Below are positions 36,791-48,571 of a stretch of 64,000 bases of DNA, piece after piece (within the stretch, counting starts at the first letter, position 1; every line of letters begins with the position of its first letter). The translations under genes and the position numbers were made by a program. The notes beneath the pieces were generated by a model, which had not been told where the DNA came from, ran no database searches, and saw only the letters and a list, made by a program, of their open reading frames with translations. Source of the stretch: Cyprinodon diabolis (lineage: Eukaryota; Chordata; Actinopteri; Cyprinodontiformes; Cyprinodontidae); NCBI GenBank assembly GCA_030533445.1, contig CM060075.1, forward strand, positions 34,837,196-34,901,195, in the 5' to 3' direction.

Positions 36791-37702
36791 AAAAATTGAG
36801 GCATGGGCATTAAGAGAACTCTGAAAACATCTTGTAGTATCTGGCCTTGACAGCAGCAAGTCCTTTTAACTGAAAAAAAGGTCTCCATGGATTGGACTTG
36901 GTTCTCCAGCACATATTTAACTGGGTTGAGTTCTTGTCAATTTGGAGTAAGGTGAACATCTCAAACTCATCGTGCATCTCTTCAAGCATCCCTGGATCCT
37001 TTTTGCTTGCTATCATTGTGCTAAGAGAGGCCCCCGTCAATAATAATAACAATAATTGAACATCATTAATCTCACGATTGGAGAAATTAAATTCTGCATC
37101 TTAACCCATCCCCTTGGGGAGCAGTGGGCATTGTTCTGGAAAAATAAATGGCCAACACATCAGAGCTACCTTTACCCGACCCTTCCTATCTTGACCTTCC
37201 CTGCCCAGTAAACCACTTCCTTCATTTAACAAGCAGTGACTAATGATTTCTGTTCAAAGTTGAAATGAACTGACTCTTTTAGCACTTAATCTGCATTGAC
37301 AGTAACTGTAACTAAAAACTTAGATTGTCTGTGACCCACATCTATCATGACTGCTTGGTGACCCTCCGCCTCTAATAAAGTGGATTGGTTGGGAGATTAT
37401 TTCTTAAAACCATTGCAATTTCAGCAATAAAACCCCCCAATGAGAAGAGGCCAGAGCCGCAATTAAACTAAACCACTTGCTTAATTTTTTATTGCCAAAT
37501 TAACAGGTTAGAAAATGATAAAGCCGTAGGCCAAAGGCAATATTTCATACAGTAGGCCTTTATAGTAGACTTTGGAAGGCTTAAGAAAGCATGAACAATT
37601 GCTATATTGAATGAAAGCTGTTGGTTATTTACAGCCAGAAACAAACAAGGAAAGGTTTCCACACATCAGCACCAGAACAAGAAATTTAATCACATTCTTT
37701 GT

Positions 37703-37910
<208 letters not shown>

Positions 37911-39899
37911 TACTTGCAAAGGAGACCAGATGAAACCATTTATTCCTCCATCTATGGGCTTTATAGGCAGCAGCTCTGTGAGGAAAACCTAGATACTGAA
38001 AGTAATACTCTTCACCTCCTTTTGGAGGATCCCAAGTTGTTTCCAAGCCAGAGAAGTGATCCTAGGGGTCTCCATATCTCTCCAGTGTGAAATGTCTGAA
38101 AAACCTCCAAAGAGATCAGCCAATGAGGCAAACCTGATTTCATACCTGAATCCCACCAACACTCCTGTTTTAATGTTAAATCTGTTTTGGTTCCTCTGAT
38201 ATAGATTTTAAGCCATGTTAGATCTGATTATATGCTATGCAGTCAAACAAATGAAATACTTATAGTTTATTTTCCTGTTTGATTTTTTTAGACATAATCC
38301 AGGATTCTCTGCAGTCTCGCCTAAAGGAAAACTCTAAATCCCCCTCTACCTCTGTCTGTGAATGACTGCTGTGAGCAAAGAAACAGCAGAAACACAGATG
38401 CTAACACTATACATTGTTAATTATACCCCAGGACTCTTCCTCTCTCCTCTTTTCTCCACACAAGAATATATTATTGAGTCAGAAAATATTTTCCCCCATT
38501 TAACTTCCTTTCCATTTCTTCAGCCGATGGACTTAAATTGCATCAGCTTCATCTGTGGGAGGAAAACAGCTCCTTGTTCCATTGATTTCTCAGTCTGGGA
38601 CTGTTTTGGTCAAAATAAAGAGCAAATCTCTCTGAGAGTCAAGTAATAGTGAGCTCATAAGAGCTGATGGCCTGTCTCTTGATAGATGTGTCTACTCCAG
38701 ATCCTCCATCAGAGGGAGTGAATGAAACTCTTTACCCCGGATGCCTGGCTCAATTAAATTCTTCCGTCTCATTCACACGGAGCGAGCCTTGCACCAGCAC
38801 CTGATCTCAGACACACGAGAAGCAATACATTAAAGTGCAAGATTCATAATCCACCCCAAAGAAACACCAAATCCTCTCCCATTGGCATCAATCAGGTGGC
38901 AGTGACTCATGCAGCGCAGCAATGAGGCCATAATGTCAGTTTCTGAGCGTTCCCAACATCCCTGCGCCCCCACTGACCTTTCAAATCCACTGAAATGACA
39001 GTTGGTGCTTTCAAAGCTCAGATAAATTATTCCCTCCCTTCAATGGACACCACAGCCACTTTTTTTCCCTTTTTTTTATATGTACTCCTTTCACATCGGC
39101 TGGCAGCACAGCCATAACAGCAATATGAGGATTACAGGATCTAAAAGGATGATACCAGTGGGAGATGCCATTGTTACCTTATCATCACAGCGACTATCAG
39201 CAGCGGCCATCTTACAGAGAAATGTTATGTCTGTAAATTGTTATTAGCCAGCTGGGAGAAGGTATGCAGACAAAGGTGGTAGGATGTTAGATCACATATA
39301 ATGCCTTAACTGGCCCTGTGGCAGTGGGAATGAAAGTTGCTTAAACAATACTTTCCTGGAGTACTTCTAACTATTACATGTATATGATATACAGTATAAT
39401 GGCTTTATGCCCTCAGCTCGTGATGTTGATTTGTAAAACAAATTTTAATCCTGTATTGAAGAGTGAGATGCTGTTTTTCAATTCAAAAAATACGTTAGAT
39501 TGCACAACAGTTATTTTTTTTTTATTGTTTTTTTTTTATTATTATTCAAACAGGGTCAGAATTATGCATATATACTGTATGAAAATATAGATTGTTTTCT
39601 TAATACAACAACAAAAAAAAAGAAAAAAGAAAAGGCCGTCGCTAGGTCGTAGCACTTGCTCTTAAAGTTTCTCGGTCTGTCTGTGTTGAAGACTCGGGAT
39701 TGATTCTTTTCCGAGGAAAAGTGGATTGCATAGCTGACTGGTGCAGAATTTTTCTTGTTAATTGTTTCACTTAAAGCACCATAAAGGCTTTGTAGCTTTG
39801 CAGTAAAATTCATTCTAAAACATTTGTATGACAGGATTAGCATGCAGGACAGGAAAAACAAAACTCCAGATTTAATGCTACAGAGATCACCACTTGTAT
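37911..39899. other. Gene-free sequence, possible conserved block at 38,760-39,240
   Basis: 38,760-39,240 is less AT-biased, lacks repeat signatures and has enhancer-like texture (CATCAATCAGGTGGCAGTGA). The rest shows nothing definable. Confidence 0.3.
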
Positions 39900-39942
39900 A
39901 CTTGTATACATATCTATATATCTATATATCTATATATCTATA

Positions 39943-40020
<78 letters not shown>

Positions 40021-40033
40021 TATATATATATAT
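39900..40033. repeat. Compound (TATATC)n/(TA)n tract
   Basis: TATATCTA units pass into a long pure TA run and then TAGATATATA. Confidence 0.95.
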
Positions 40034-40639
40034 TGTTTCACAACTTTTTTTGTTAAGTATATAATTCCACATGTGTTAATTCATAGTTTTGATGCCTTCA
40101 GTGTGAATCTACAATTTTTATAGTCATGTAAGTAAAGAAAACTCTTTGAATGAGAAGGCAAGTTTATTTTGTTTAACTTTTTCCCATGAGCCAATGCTCT
40201 AATGAACAGCTTACTAAGACTCATCGTGTTAAAAAACAACTTCACTGTAATTATCAAAAAACTACATCTATTCAGCTCCTGTTCAAATCTATTCAATGTT
40301 TTATTGTTTACCTTTGCATCGTTGGCCCTCTGCTCATTTTACTACTACTTTTAACCTTCCAGTTCTGTTTATAGTATGTATATATGAGCTTTATCTTATC
40401 TGTAGCCTGTGACAGATGTTTTTTCTTATTGTATTATTGCATCACTGTGGTAATGTATAAGAAGGCACACTGTCAGCATTGTACAATCCAATATTTATAC
40501 ATGCACCTGGCAAATGAAGCAGATTCTGTGTTTATAGAAGAAACTAGCATTACCTGCACACATATGCACTTCTCAAATTGAGATTGACAGGCAAATGCAG
40601 CATCCCGAATCAAACCTGAGATCTTTTACAAGCCACTGT

Positions 40640-40965
40640 ATGTGAAGTGCCTTGACAAGAAGCTGAGCGCAGGGAACTGGGAGAAAGCTTTGTGTCATGG
40701 TGCGGAAACAATCATTTTATCTTGAATGTGAACAAAACAAAGGAGGTGATTGAAGATTTTGAGGGGAAACAGGAGTAGGTCAAAAACTGTTTCTATCATG
40801 AGAGAATAAAATGAGGCAGTGGAGGAGTATACAGTACATACTTTGGTGTTTACCTGGAAATCAGGCTCATCAGTGTAACCTACAAGATGGGACAGAGCAG
40901 ACGGTACTTCCTGAGAAGCAGCAGCTTGCACAGACTTTTTGAAGGGCAGGGACTAAAGATAAAAA
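40640..40965 (+). pseudogene. Non-LTR retrotransposon (L2/CR1/Rex1-type) reverse transcriptase relic
   Basis: At 40,698-40,766 one frame reads WCGNNHFILNVNKTKEVIED, the block typical of the thumb-proximal region of these LINE polymerases. Further on, FGVYLE and GQSRRYFLRS follow in a shifted frame, matching the next conserved blocks. Stops and frameshifts show it is dead. Confidence 0.75.
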
Positions 40966-40997
40966 GGGTCCATTTAGCACATCCCTGACTCTGTAAA

Positions 40998-41180
40998 GGG
41001 AACTTTAGAACATGTTTTGGCTCCCTGGGGTGAAGTTGAGCATGCATCCTGGTTCCCAAGGGGGCACTTCAGCAAGCCTTTTGGCTCCCAATGGAGCACA
41101 TTAGCAGGTATTTTGGCTCTCATGGGGCACTTTAATGCACAATTTACTCCCAAGGGGCACTGTAACACGTGCTTTAGCAA
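40998..41180 (+). repeat. Degenerate 31 bp tandem repeat, about six copies
   Basis: Units begin near 40998, 41028, 41061, 41093, 41124 and 41154 (spacing 30-33 bp). Each has a GGGGCACTTTA-like start and a TTTTGGCTCCCA-like end. It directly follows the LINE relic. Confidence 0.7.
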
Positions 41181-41262
41181 GCATTGTGACATTTTTTCAT
41201 CTATTGGTCCACAAGGGGGGAGGTCCCCATGCACACCACTGCTGAGGAAGTGCGTGGACTTA

Positions 41263-41960
41263 GAACTTAACAGTAGTACTTGAGTAAAAGTATTGATACT
41301 CATAGTCAAATCTTACTCAGCTACAAGAAAAAGGTACTAGGACCAACGTCTACTCAAGGTATAGTATTGAAGTACTCCCTTTTTGAAGTGCTTAAGTATT
41401 CAAAAGTACATGCATTTAAAAATACTTAAGTATTCAAAAATACAAAGTACATTTTCTAACATCAGTACATTTTTGTATAATTTTCATAGTAATTTTAACA
41501 AACCTTGGAACTTTCAGAAACCACCTAATGTTTTGATGCATAGCACCACCTACTACAAATTCTACACATTCTGTAAAGAACTTCAGCATAAAAATATATA
41601 GATATAAAAATATAAAGTATAAGGGCAGCTATTTTGATTATTAATTCTCATTTAAAAGCAAACCAACAAGAAAACAGGGGAGTCTTGATTTTTTCACTAT
41701 GGAATAGAGGTTTAAAGTTGAATCTATTACCACAAAGTAATCACAACTCTGACTGGAGAGTTCATCCTACTGACCTTGGCCACAAGGCAACAACTAAGCT
41801 GAGCCAAAAGGAAAAGTAACTAGCAGCTTCCTAGAAATGGAATGGAGTAGAAAGTACAATAATTAACTTTGAAATATAGTAGAGTGAAAGTTATAAGTAC
41901 CGCCCTAAAAAAATACACAAGAAAAGTAAAGATACACAAAACAGTACTTAAAGGTATAAT
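41263..41960. repeat. DNA-transposon-like segment rich in AAGTAC/GTACTT words
   Basis: Repeated ACTTGAGTAAAAGTA, AAAATACTTAAGTATTC and AAAGTACAATAATTAAC. This resembles subterminal DNA of a common hAT-type fish family. The ends are not defined. Confidence 0.4.
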
Positions 41961-43095
41961 GGAGGATTTTTGCGAATAAAAAAAAAAGTCCTCTCCACTT
42001 TCAAAAAAATGCACATGCACAACCCTGTACCTGCTCCCGAGAGGGACCACCTATTAAAAGCATATGAGAGCCTGCACAAGCCCATTTCTCCTTGTACACG
42101 CTCTGTGTACAGTTTCTGATCTAGTAACACCACCTACAGAATTAATATATAAATCTTATAAAATAAATTTTTTTCGTGTTTCTATAAATAAGAGTTTTAT
42201 AATGTATTGCATTTATAATAAGCAAATAGGCCAATATTTCTGCTTTGAATGATAAATCGGGTTTAGAAATAATAAAAAAAAAACATTGTGAGCTAACATA
42301 TGGATTAAACAACAGCCTAAACCAGTGTCCTCATCTCATTAATCCCACACATTCATCAAAGCGCCTGGTCATGGATTCCACTAATTCCAGCAGTACAAAC
42401 ATAATAGGATTTATTTTTATGAGTAGGCTTGACAATCGCTTGTGCATAAAGCAGTGTTTACTCTGTTATTTTAAACACACATAAATTATATACAGGAATC
42501 AGTTCTCATATCCAGAGGCGTAGCTAGAAGATTTTAATAGGGGTGGCCTGTCAAAAACCAATATAAACTGAGGGGTGGCCGACAGGAACCAGCACAATAT
42601 CCATATTTTCTAAATAAAGACAAACTATACTTTCTTAAAGCCTTTTGATTACAAATAGATGCATATATTTAAACATCCATCCTGTCTAAATAAAAGGTAT
42701 AGTGGACAAAATGTCTGGGGCAAACATCTTTACATTGTCATTATTTACCTACTTTTATTAAAAAATATTCTGGATTACATTAATATTACATTTACTAATA
42801 TCAACATTAAATGGATTTTTAAGTTATTATTAAAGTCGTTATTTATCTATGATTTCCCTGAAAACTCCTTGATGACTTGCAGAGACATAATTTTGTCTTT
42901 AGTCAATAAAACACAAAATTAGGGTCTTAAAGGAGAATGCATTTTGTATATATCAACTTTAATGTTAGTATTTTGATGTGCATAATTAACCAAAGCATTT
43001 TAGTTGTCAAGTCACTATTATTATATGAAAAATTAAAATGTTTATCAAGTTTAAACATTCCTCTTGATAGTATTACTGCTGCCACCGCCTGTATT

Positions 43096-43645
43096 AGAGG
43101 TGGGCAGATTGATCTTAGGATCGATACTCTCGATATCAACTTTTGCATTGATATTGAATAACATTGGTTAAACAACATCGATACTTTTTCTTCTCTCCTG
43201 CACGCACTTACTGCAGCAGACTGACCAGTCTGCCCGCCTGTGTTTTCATCGCTCATCACGCAGGCTCAGTCTGGCCCCGCCCACTCAGCTCTCTCTCCGC
43301 TCGACACAACTGCACTGCGCAGCAGAGCAGAAAAACATGAGGAGGGAAAGAATCTGCGTTTGACTATATTTTAATAATGTAAATGAAACAAGCTGTATGG
43401 TTTGTAAAAAGCCGATTAAATGCAGTGTAAAAACAACAAGTTTATATAAGCACATGAAAAACCAAAACGAGCAAGAAAATGTCGAGCTACAGAAACAGAG
43501 AGAGGAGACGAAACTTCGATCATTGCCCCAATAAATACATAAAGCCTAAATGTTAAAAAGTATTGGTATTATATCGGTGATACTGACCCTGTATTTACTT
43601 GGTATCGTATCGATTAAAAATACCCGGTATCGCCCACCTCCAAAT
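43096..43645. mobile_element. Nested hAT-like element with BED-finger relic
   Basis: GAGGTGGGC near the left end and GCCCACCTC near the right end are inverted, followed inward by GATCGATAC/GTATCGATT-type words. Direct repeats CTGTATTAGAGG at 43089-43100 and 43646-43657 flank it; the left copy overlaps the terminus, so the true duplication is probably 8-9 bp. Five extra bases (CAAAT) separate the right terminus from the right repeat. It sits wholly inside the 42,513-44,155 element. Confidence 0.65.
43364..43534 (+). pseudogene. hAT transposase BED-type zinc-finger relic
   Basis: One frame reads CMVCKKPI, then SLYKHMKNQNEQE, and stops at TAA 43532-43534; the upstream in-frame stop is TGA 43361-43363. 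The Cys-x2-Cys and the first His fit a BED finger, but the position of the second His appears to be Gln. The rest of a transposase is absent, so this is a dead fragment belonging to the nested element. Confidence 0.6.
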
Positions 43646-44349
43646 CTGTATTAGAGGGCGAAAAAAATGGTAGGGGTGGCCATAGGGGTTGCCAATGATT
43701 GGCTAAAGGCTTAAATATACTTCGAAACTAGGTCGTCTGGGTAGGTGAACAAAAAGAGGTCCCCGCCCCCTTCGCAGACACTCAGCTGCGCCTCTCCCAA
43801 ATTGTAGGTGACTACAGACAGGAGGCCGGCTTGTTTTGTTTTTATGCCCGCAATTGCGGAAAAAAACTTGTGAAGTTGGACCAGCAGAAGAGCGAGCTGC
43901 GGGAGAACGCTGGGACCCTTTTTCCACCTGGATTCCGGCTATTTTTCGCCCTCATATCCCTCCGTTGTCGCACAAACTCTCCCCCGACTTCCACACCGCC
44001 TCAGCCGTATCCAGACTCACAGCGTATAGCGCAGACCACGCTTCAAAATTGAGCATAAATCAAAAATGTCTGCATCAAGCTCACTGCAACACACTGCTGC
44101 CAGTTCTTAAGGGTGGCCATGGCCACCTCTGGCCCCCCATCTAGCTCCATCCCTGCTCATAGCCAAATCAGGAATCCCTCTCTGCTTTGCAGCCCAAACA
44201 CTCCTGTCCCTCCTCCTCCTAAACATGAACTACATTTGATCTGCTTGGGGACGCAGATCCGCTTTCAATCATAACTCTGACCCCATAAACCAGTGTGTGT
44301 ATTTATTCCCCTCAGCGTGGGGCGTCCACTCCACTCCACTCCACTACCT

Positions 44350-44760
44350 ATACCGCTAATCCCTGGATCCTTTGAGTAGGACCGTGATTTGTAGGGCGGT
44401 GTTGCCAGGGGGAAGGTGGTGGTGGCGGCGCTTGGATCCTGTTGGAAATGACAGCTGAGGAGGGTGGACTGGAGCTCGGGGACCAGAGAAGCAGCAGAGG
44501 CAGGAGATAGCGAAGAAAGTGCAGCACTTCGCCGTTTTTAAAAGGGTGTGTTTGTGTATGACGGAGCGGGGGGGTAGCTTTTAGCCTCACAGCTAACCAT
44601 TTCTCCTGGATATCCGCGTGTTTAAAGCTAACCAAGCAGTGCATGTGTGTGTAGACGCGGCTGTGTGCGGCCGTGGATGTGTTTGCTTGCGTGGATGTGG
44701 GCACAAATCAGACATGTTGGCTGGAGGGCTAATTTAACAGAGCTAGTTGGCTAATAACCT
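44350..44760 (+). promoter_or_regulatory. CpG-rich candidate promoter and non-coding exon 1 of the MAB21-type gene
   Basis: About 400 bp with many CpG sites (GGCGGCGC, TTCGCCG, GACGGAGCGG, GACGCGG, GCGGCCG) inside AT-rich DNA, on the upstream side of the coding exon whose own start lies just after an acceptor. A possible 5' splice site is CGGGGGG|GTAGCT near 44,573. The exon end is a guess; the need for an upstream exon is firmer. A (CCACT)4 run lies at about 44,325-44,346. Confidence 0.5.
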
Positions 44761-47700
44761 AAATTAGCCATTTCTGGTTACCGCACCGGTACAAACTGAT
44801 TGTAAACACGACCATTTATGTGATACGGAGATAATTTAACACACTCAAACACTGCAGTGAAAACAAATGTATTGTTTTTTAATCAGTGTGCAGAAAAAAT
44901 AACTATTTGACAGCACACAGGCTAATTTGTTTGGCTATTAGCTTAGCTGGCTCGCTAATTGACCCAGTTTAAAGGGGCAGAGGCCATGATGGCGTTCCAA
45001 CACGACAAGACTTTGTTTACAACTTTTTCCCGGTTTATTTCGTTACAGTTTTGTTAAGTGTCCCGCTTATAAGCAGCCGTTGTTTTGTTTCTCAATGGGG
45101 AACATTTATGTAAAAGTTTCGTTCTGCTTTGTCCAATATGTTGCCCCTTTTTGGCTGTCGTTAAATTTAATCCGTTAACTCCATCAGCCTCCACCTCACG
45201 CGCTCGCCTTCTGTGGAGACAGAATTCATGTTTCCATAGTGATGGCAACAAACTATCTTAATAACGTCATGTAGATTAGAAATAAAAAGCATTTTCTTTT
45301 ATTCTTGGGTTAAGGATTGTAAGGTTAACGTTAACAAAAGGTTTTAACAGAGCCAAATTTTAAATTTCGATCGTTATACAGCCAATTAAAATGTGAAACA
45401 TTATTTTAAAATGATGCCAAGATCATGCACAGCTGAAACAAATTCTTAGTTAATTTCTTATAACTTTAATTCAAAACCATGGATATAAAGTACATATTAA
45501 GTGTTACAATCCTCTTTTTACAATCATAGGGAAGACTGCTTCCTTTTAATGTCTCATAAAAAAGGCTGCAGCAGTGTGCTTTACTTAACCATATCTTTGA
45601 AGTTTACTTTAATTCAGAAAGTTTATGGGTTCTATGAATAACTCCACTTCTTCCTTGATTAGTGGATGGACTGATTAATCCAGGTGTGCCTGACCTCAGT
45701 AACCATGGCGACACACACCTGGATTAATCAGTTCTTCCGGTAATGGAAGACAGGGAACAAAAGAGCTGCCTTAAATTCAGGAAGTAGAGTTGTGCATAGA
45801 GCCAATTGGATGGGGGGAAAGAAAGTGGCTGGAAATGTTTCACATTCAAAAGTAATACCTGCAGGATTGTGATGCAAATCACTGACTGCTTATAGGAAAT
45901 GCAAGATTATTTTCATAATAATTTATAAATTTACATTTAGGCATACAAACTAAATCAGAACAGCTATAGCCAACAAAATGATCAGGTATAAAAGTAGATT
46001 ATGCTTGTATATCAGTATATTTTTGGTTTTAATGCTTGATGTTGTTATAGCTTGTCACTGCAAAACGTTTCTTGTTTCTAAGTTGATCTTTCATATGTTT
46101 CAGCGTATCATGCTGCATGTTTTTGCACCAGCACCCCTTATAGTCTTATGATTCACTCTTAACTGCATAGAACAAATCCACCATTTATAGGCAAGAGCAT
46201 AAAAGCTATTTATATAGATCAAGATAACATGAAACAAACAAGCTCTTTAACCGTTTCAAAGGTGGTGCAATGAAAGCCTTTAGTTAACATTTTGCAATAT
46301 GCATTTAACCGCAGTTTATTAATTTATATCTCTCAGTATTTAAGTGTTTTAAAGAAGTAATTTAATTGTATATTTAGTGGACTCATTTCAGTTTTAATCT
46401 GTGATTGGGTGCATTGACTTGTAAGAGTAATGAAAGATTATGACCTTTACTCAAACTAAATCGAGTTGACCTCCTACTTGTTGTTATTTACTGATAAAGA
46501 ATAAGGTCTGTGGAAAACAGATCCCTAAAAGGCTGGTAAAGAAATGAGGAAAGATCAGCACCTGTTTATTGTGAGGTTAAGTGGAAAAAGGCCAATTCTA
46601 CATTTAAGAATAATTGAAATTTCTGCTGCTACTGCTAACCTAAAAAAAATAGGTAGACTTTTCCATCTTTCAGATGCGTCTCCCAATGTTCCCAGTTTTT
46701 TCTTTATGTGCATCTTTCTCTTCCTCAAATGCCAAGGCTTTGTTTGGGTCAAAAATAAACGCTGCTCCATTTCTTTCACCTCTATCTGTAACTTTTGAAT
46801 TTGTATTATTTGCTCAGAGCCTTTTCTTACCTTGTCACTTCCTGCTACCCGGCAAAATAAATATACGCACTTTGCCTTTCCACTTTAAATGTTCCGGCAG
46901 TCTTTGGTGACAAATCATACTTGTCATTTTAAAGAATATATTTTTTGGGATGTAGTTTAATTTGAATAAAGCAGCATGTATTCATCTCAGACTGTCAGGA
47001 TAATGGCAGTTATTAGTAGTATTGAAAGAGGGTGGTTTGTTTTGAAAGGTTTCCAGTAAAAATAATTGTACACCTAAAATACAGCTGCATGGGTCACACT
47101 AGGAAGGCTGTTTTTGAGCAAATTTTAATTCTAGAACAATATAATCTAGATTGGAAAAATAAATGTGCTCCAGTTTACTTGCTCTTCGTAATTAAACTAA
47201 ATTGTGTTTTTAATTTTGAACATTGTTAAGGGCCATCCTTTTATGTGTTTCGGATTTAAACAGATTTTTATATAAATCTAAAATTCCTATATATATATAT
47301 ATTTTTTTTTTCTTCCTAAAGCTTTGATTCCATCCAACTTTAGGAACATAAGTAAAATAGTTTATTTTGTATTAAACATAAAATGTGCTCTAGATTAAAT
47401 GTTTATAAAAAATGATGAGCTATGTTTGTTTTGGAGACAATTTTATTGATAAGGAAAATTAAGGGTTGCTCTAGATGGAGAAAAACAAAGTAAATCTGTT
47501 GCCAATTATCTTTGGCTAATTGAGCTATTTTCCCAGTTAGTACCCTTTCCTTCAGGTCCACCTGTTTTTGGTTTGTTTTTTTAGCTATGCACTCTCATTA
47601 ATTTTTAAATTCAAGCTATGAAAAAAAACAGCTATAATCTTGTCATTAATTGAGATCTATTCAGTAAAATGGTTTATTGCTGAGAACCTGTGTTTCACCA

Positions 47701-48359
47701 GAGTCCAGACCAGTCTAACCTAAATGTTGTTGGATCTTTAGTGAGCTAGATTGCAGATACCACTTTGTAAATAAAAACACATTTAAGTTTCTGCTTAGCT
47801 GTTAGTCTAACGGGATCCCACAGAAGACATTTTTGGCTGCTTACGATATTTCTGCAAATTATTTAATGATTAGAGGTAAAAAATGTTGGGATTAAATTGG
47901 GTCTTCAACTAATGATTATTTTGCAAACCAATTAATCTGTTTATTTTTTTGGTTTAATAATCAGATAGCTAAAGGTTCTTTAAAGAAGATGTTTTACTAA
48001 ATTAAATCGGGTTAAACTGAACCTTTTCCAATTGAGGAGTTCTGGATAGAGCATATTGACAGAGGAAATGCTTTTTTTAATCTGAAATCCAAAATGTTTC
48101 TGTATATTTTTACAATTTTCATATAATTGCTGCTCTGTCACCTGAAGGTTGACGATTATTACAATAATCGATTTAACATGATTAATCCGATTGTTTCAGC
48201 CCTAGATTACTTCACAGTTTGATAAATGTAATTGTGAAAAAACCTTTGTAACTTTAGGATTAGAGGAGTTTTTTTTAGTCAATGACTGTTAATCTGAACA
48301 GAATAGTTTGTAAACATCTCTGAGCGTTTCTCAGATATCTTCCTTTTTTCTCTCTGCAG
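44761..48359 (+). other. Putative first intron of the MAB21-type gene
   Basis: AT-rich sequence without a supportable exon. It holds the inverted repeat described separately and otherwise nothing recognisable apart from short A/T runs near 47,290-47,312. Confidence 0.5.
45670..45732. promoter_or_regulatory. Inverted repeat with TAATCC homeodomain-type sites flanking an RFX-like X-box
   Basis: Perfect 19 bp arms at 45670-45688 and 45714-45732 each contain GATTAATCC, which includes TAATCC (the OTX/PITX/GSC-class core). The 25 bp spacer holds GTAACCATGGCGAC at 45699-45712, one mismatch from the RFX consensus GTNRCC-N2-RGYAAC. It lies in the putative first intron of the MAB21-type gene. It could instead be a small foldback repeat; binding is inferred. 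Confidence 0.45.
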
Positions 48360-48369
48360 GGTTGCAGAG

Positions 48370-48571
48370 ATGGAGTCGCTAATGAACGCGGTGACGCCGC
48401 GCTCGCCGGCCCCCGTCAAGAAGCTGTCCGAGGTGGACTTCCGCTCAGGGGCCACCCTGGAGCAGCTGTCAGCGCAGGTGTCAGAGCTGGTGCTGCTGGA
48501 GCAGGGGGAGTTTGGAGACCAGACGGCCTTAGAGGTCCACACTGCCAAGGACTTTATCTTCAACATGCTTG
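48370..48571 (+). CDS. tmem102: tmem102/mb21d2-like first coding exon
   Basis: The acceptor TTTTCTCTCTGCAG ends at 48359, with a possible second AG at 48366-48367. The start codon has G at -3 and G at +4. The donor is CTTG|GTAAAA, phase 1. The exon is CpG-rich against an AT-rich intron, as expected for real coding sequence. 67 codons plus one base. Confidence 0.93.

Larger units (their letters stand above)
42513..44155. mobile_element. hAT-like element with 8 bp target duplication, host to a second insertion
   Basis: The ends CAGAGGCGTAGCTAG and CTAGCTCCATCCCTG are imperfect inverted repeats (12/16). The flanks CTCATATC (42505-42512) and CTCATAGC (44156-44163) match at 7 of 8 positions, as an aged target duplication would. 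GGGGTGGCC lies just inside the left end and GGCCACC just inside the right. A second element interrupts it at about 43,096-43,645. Its right end lies only about 200 bp upstream of the CpG-rich promoter region. Confidence 0.7.
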
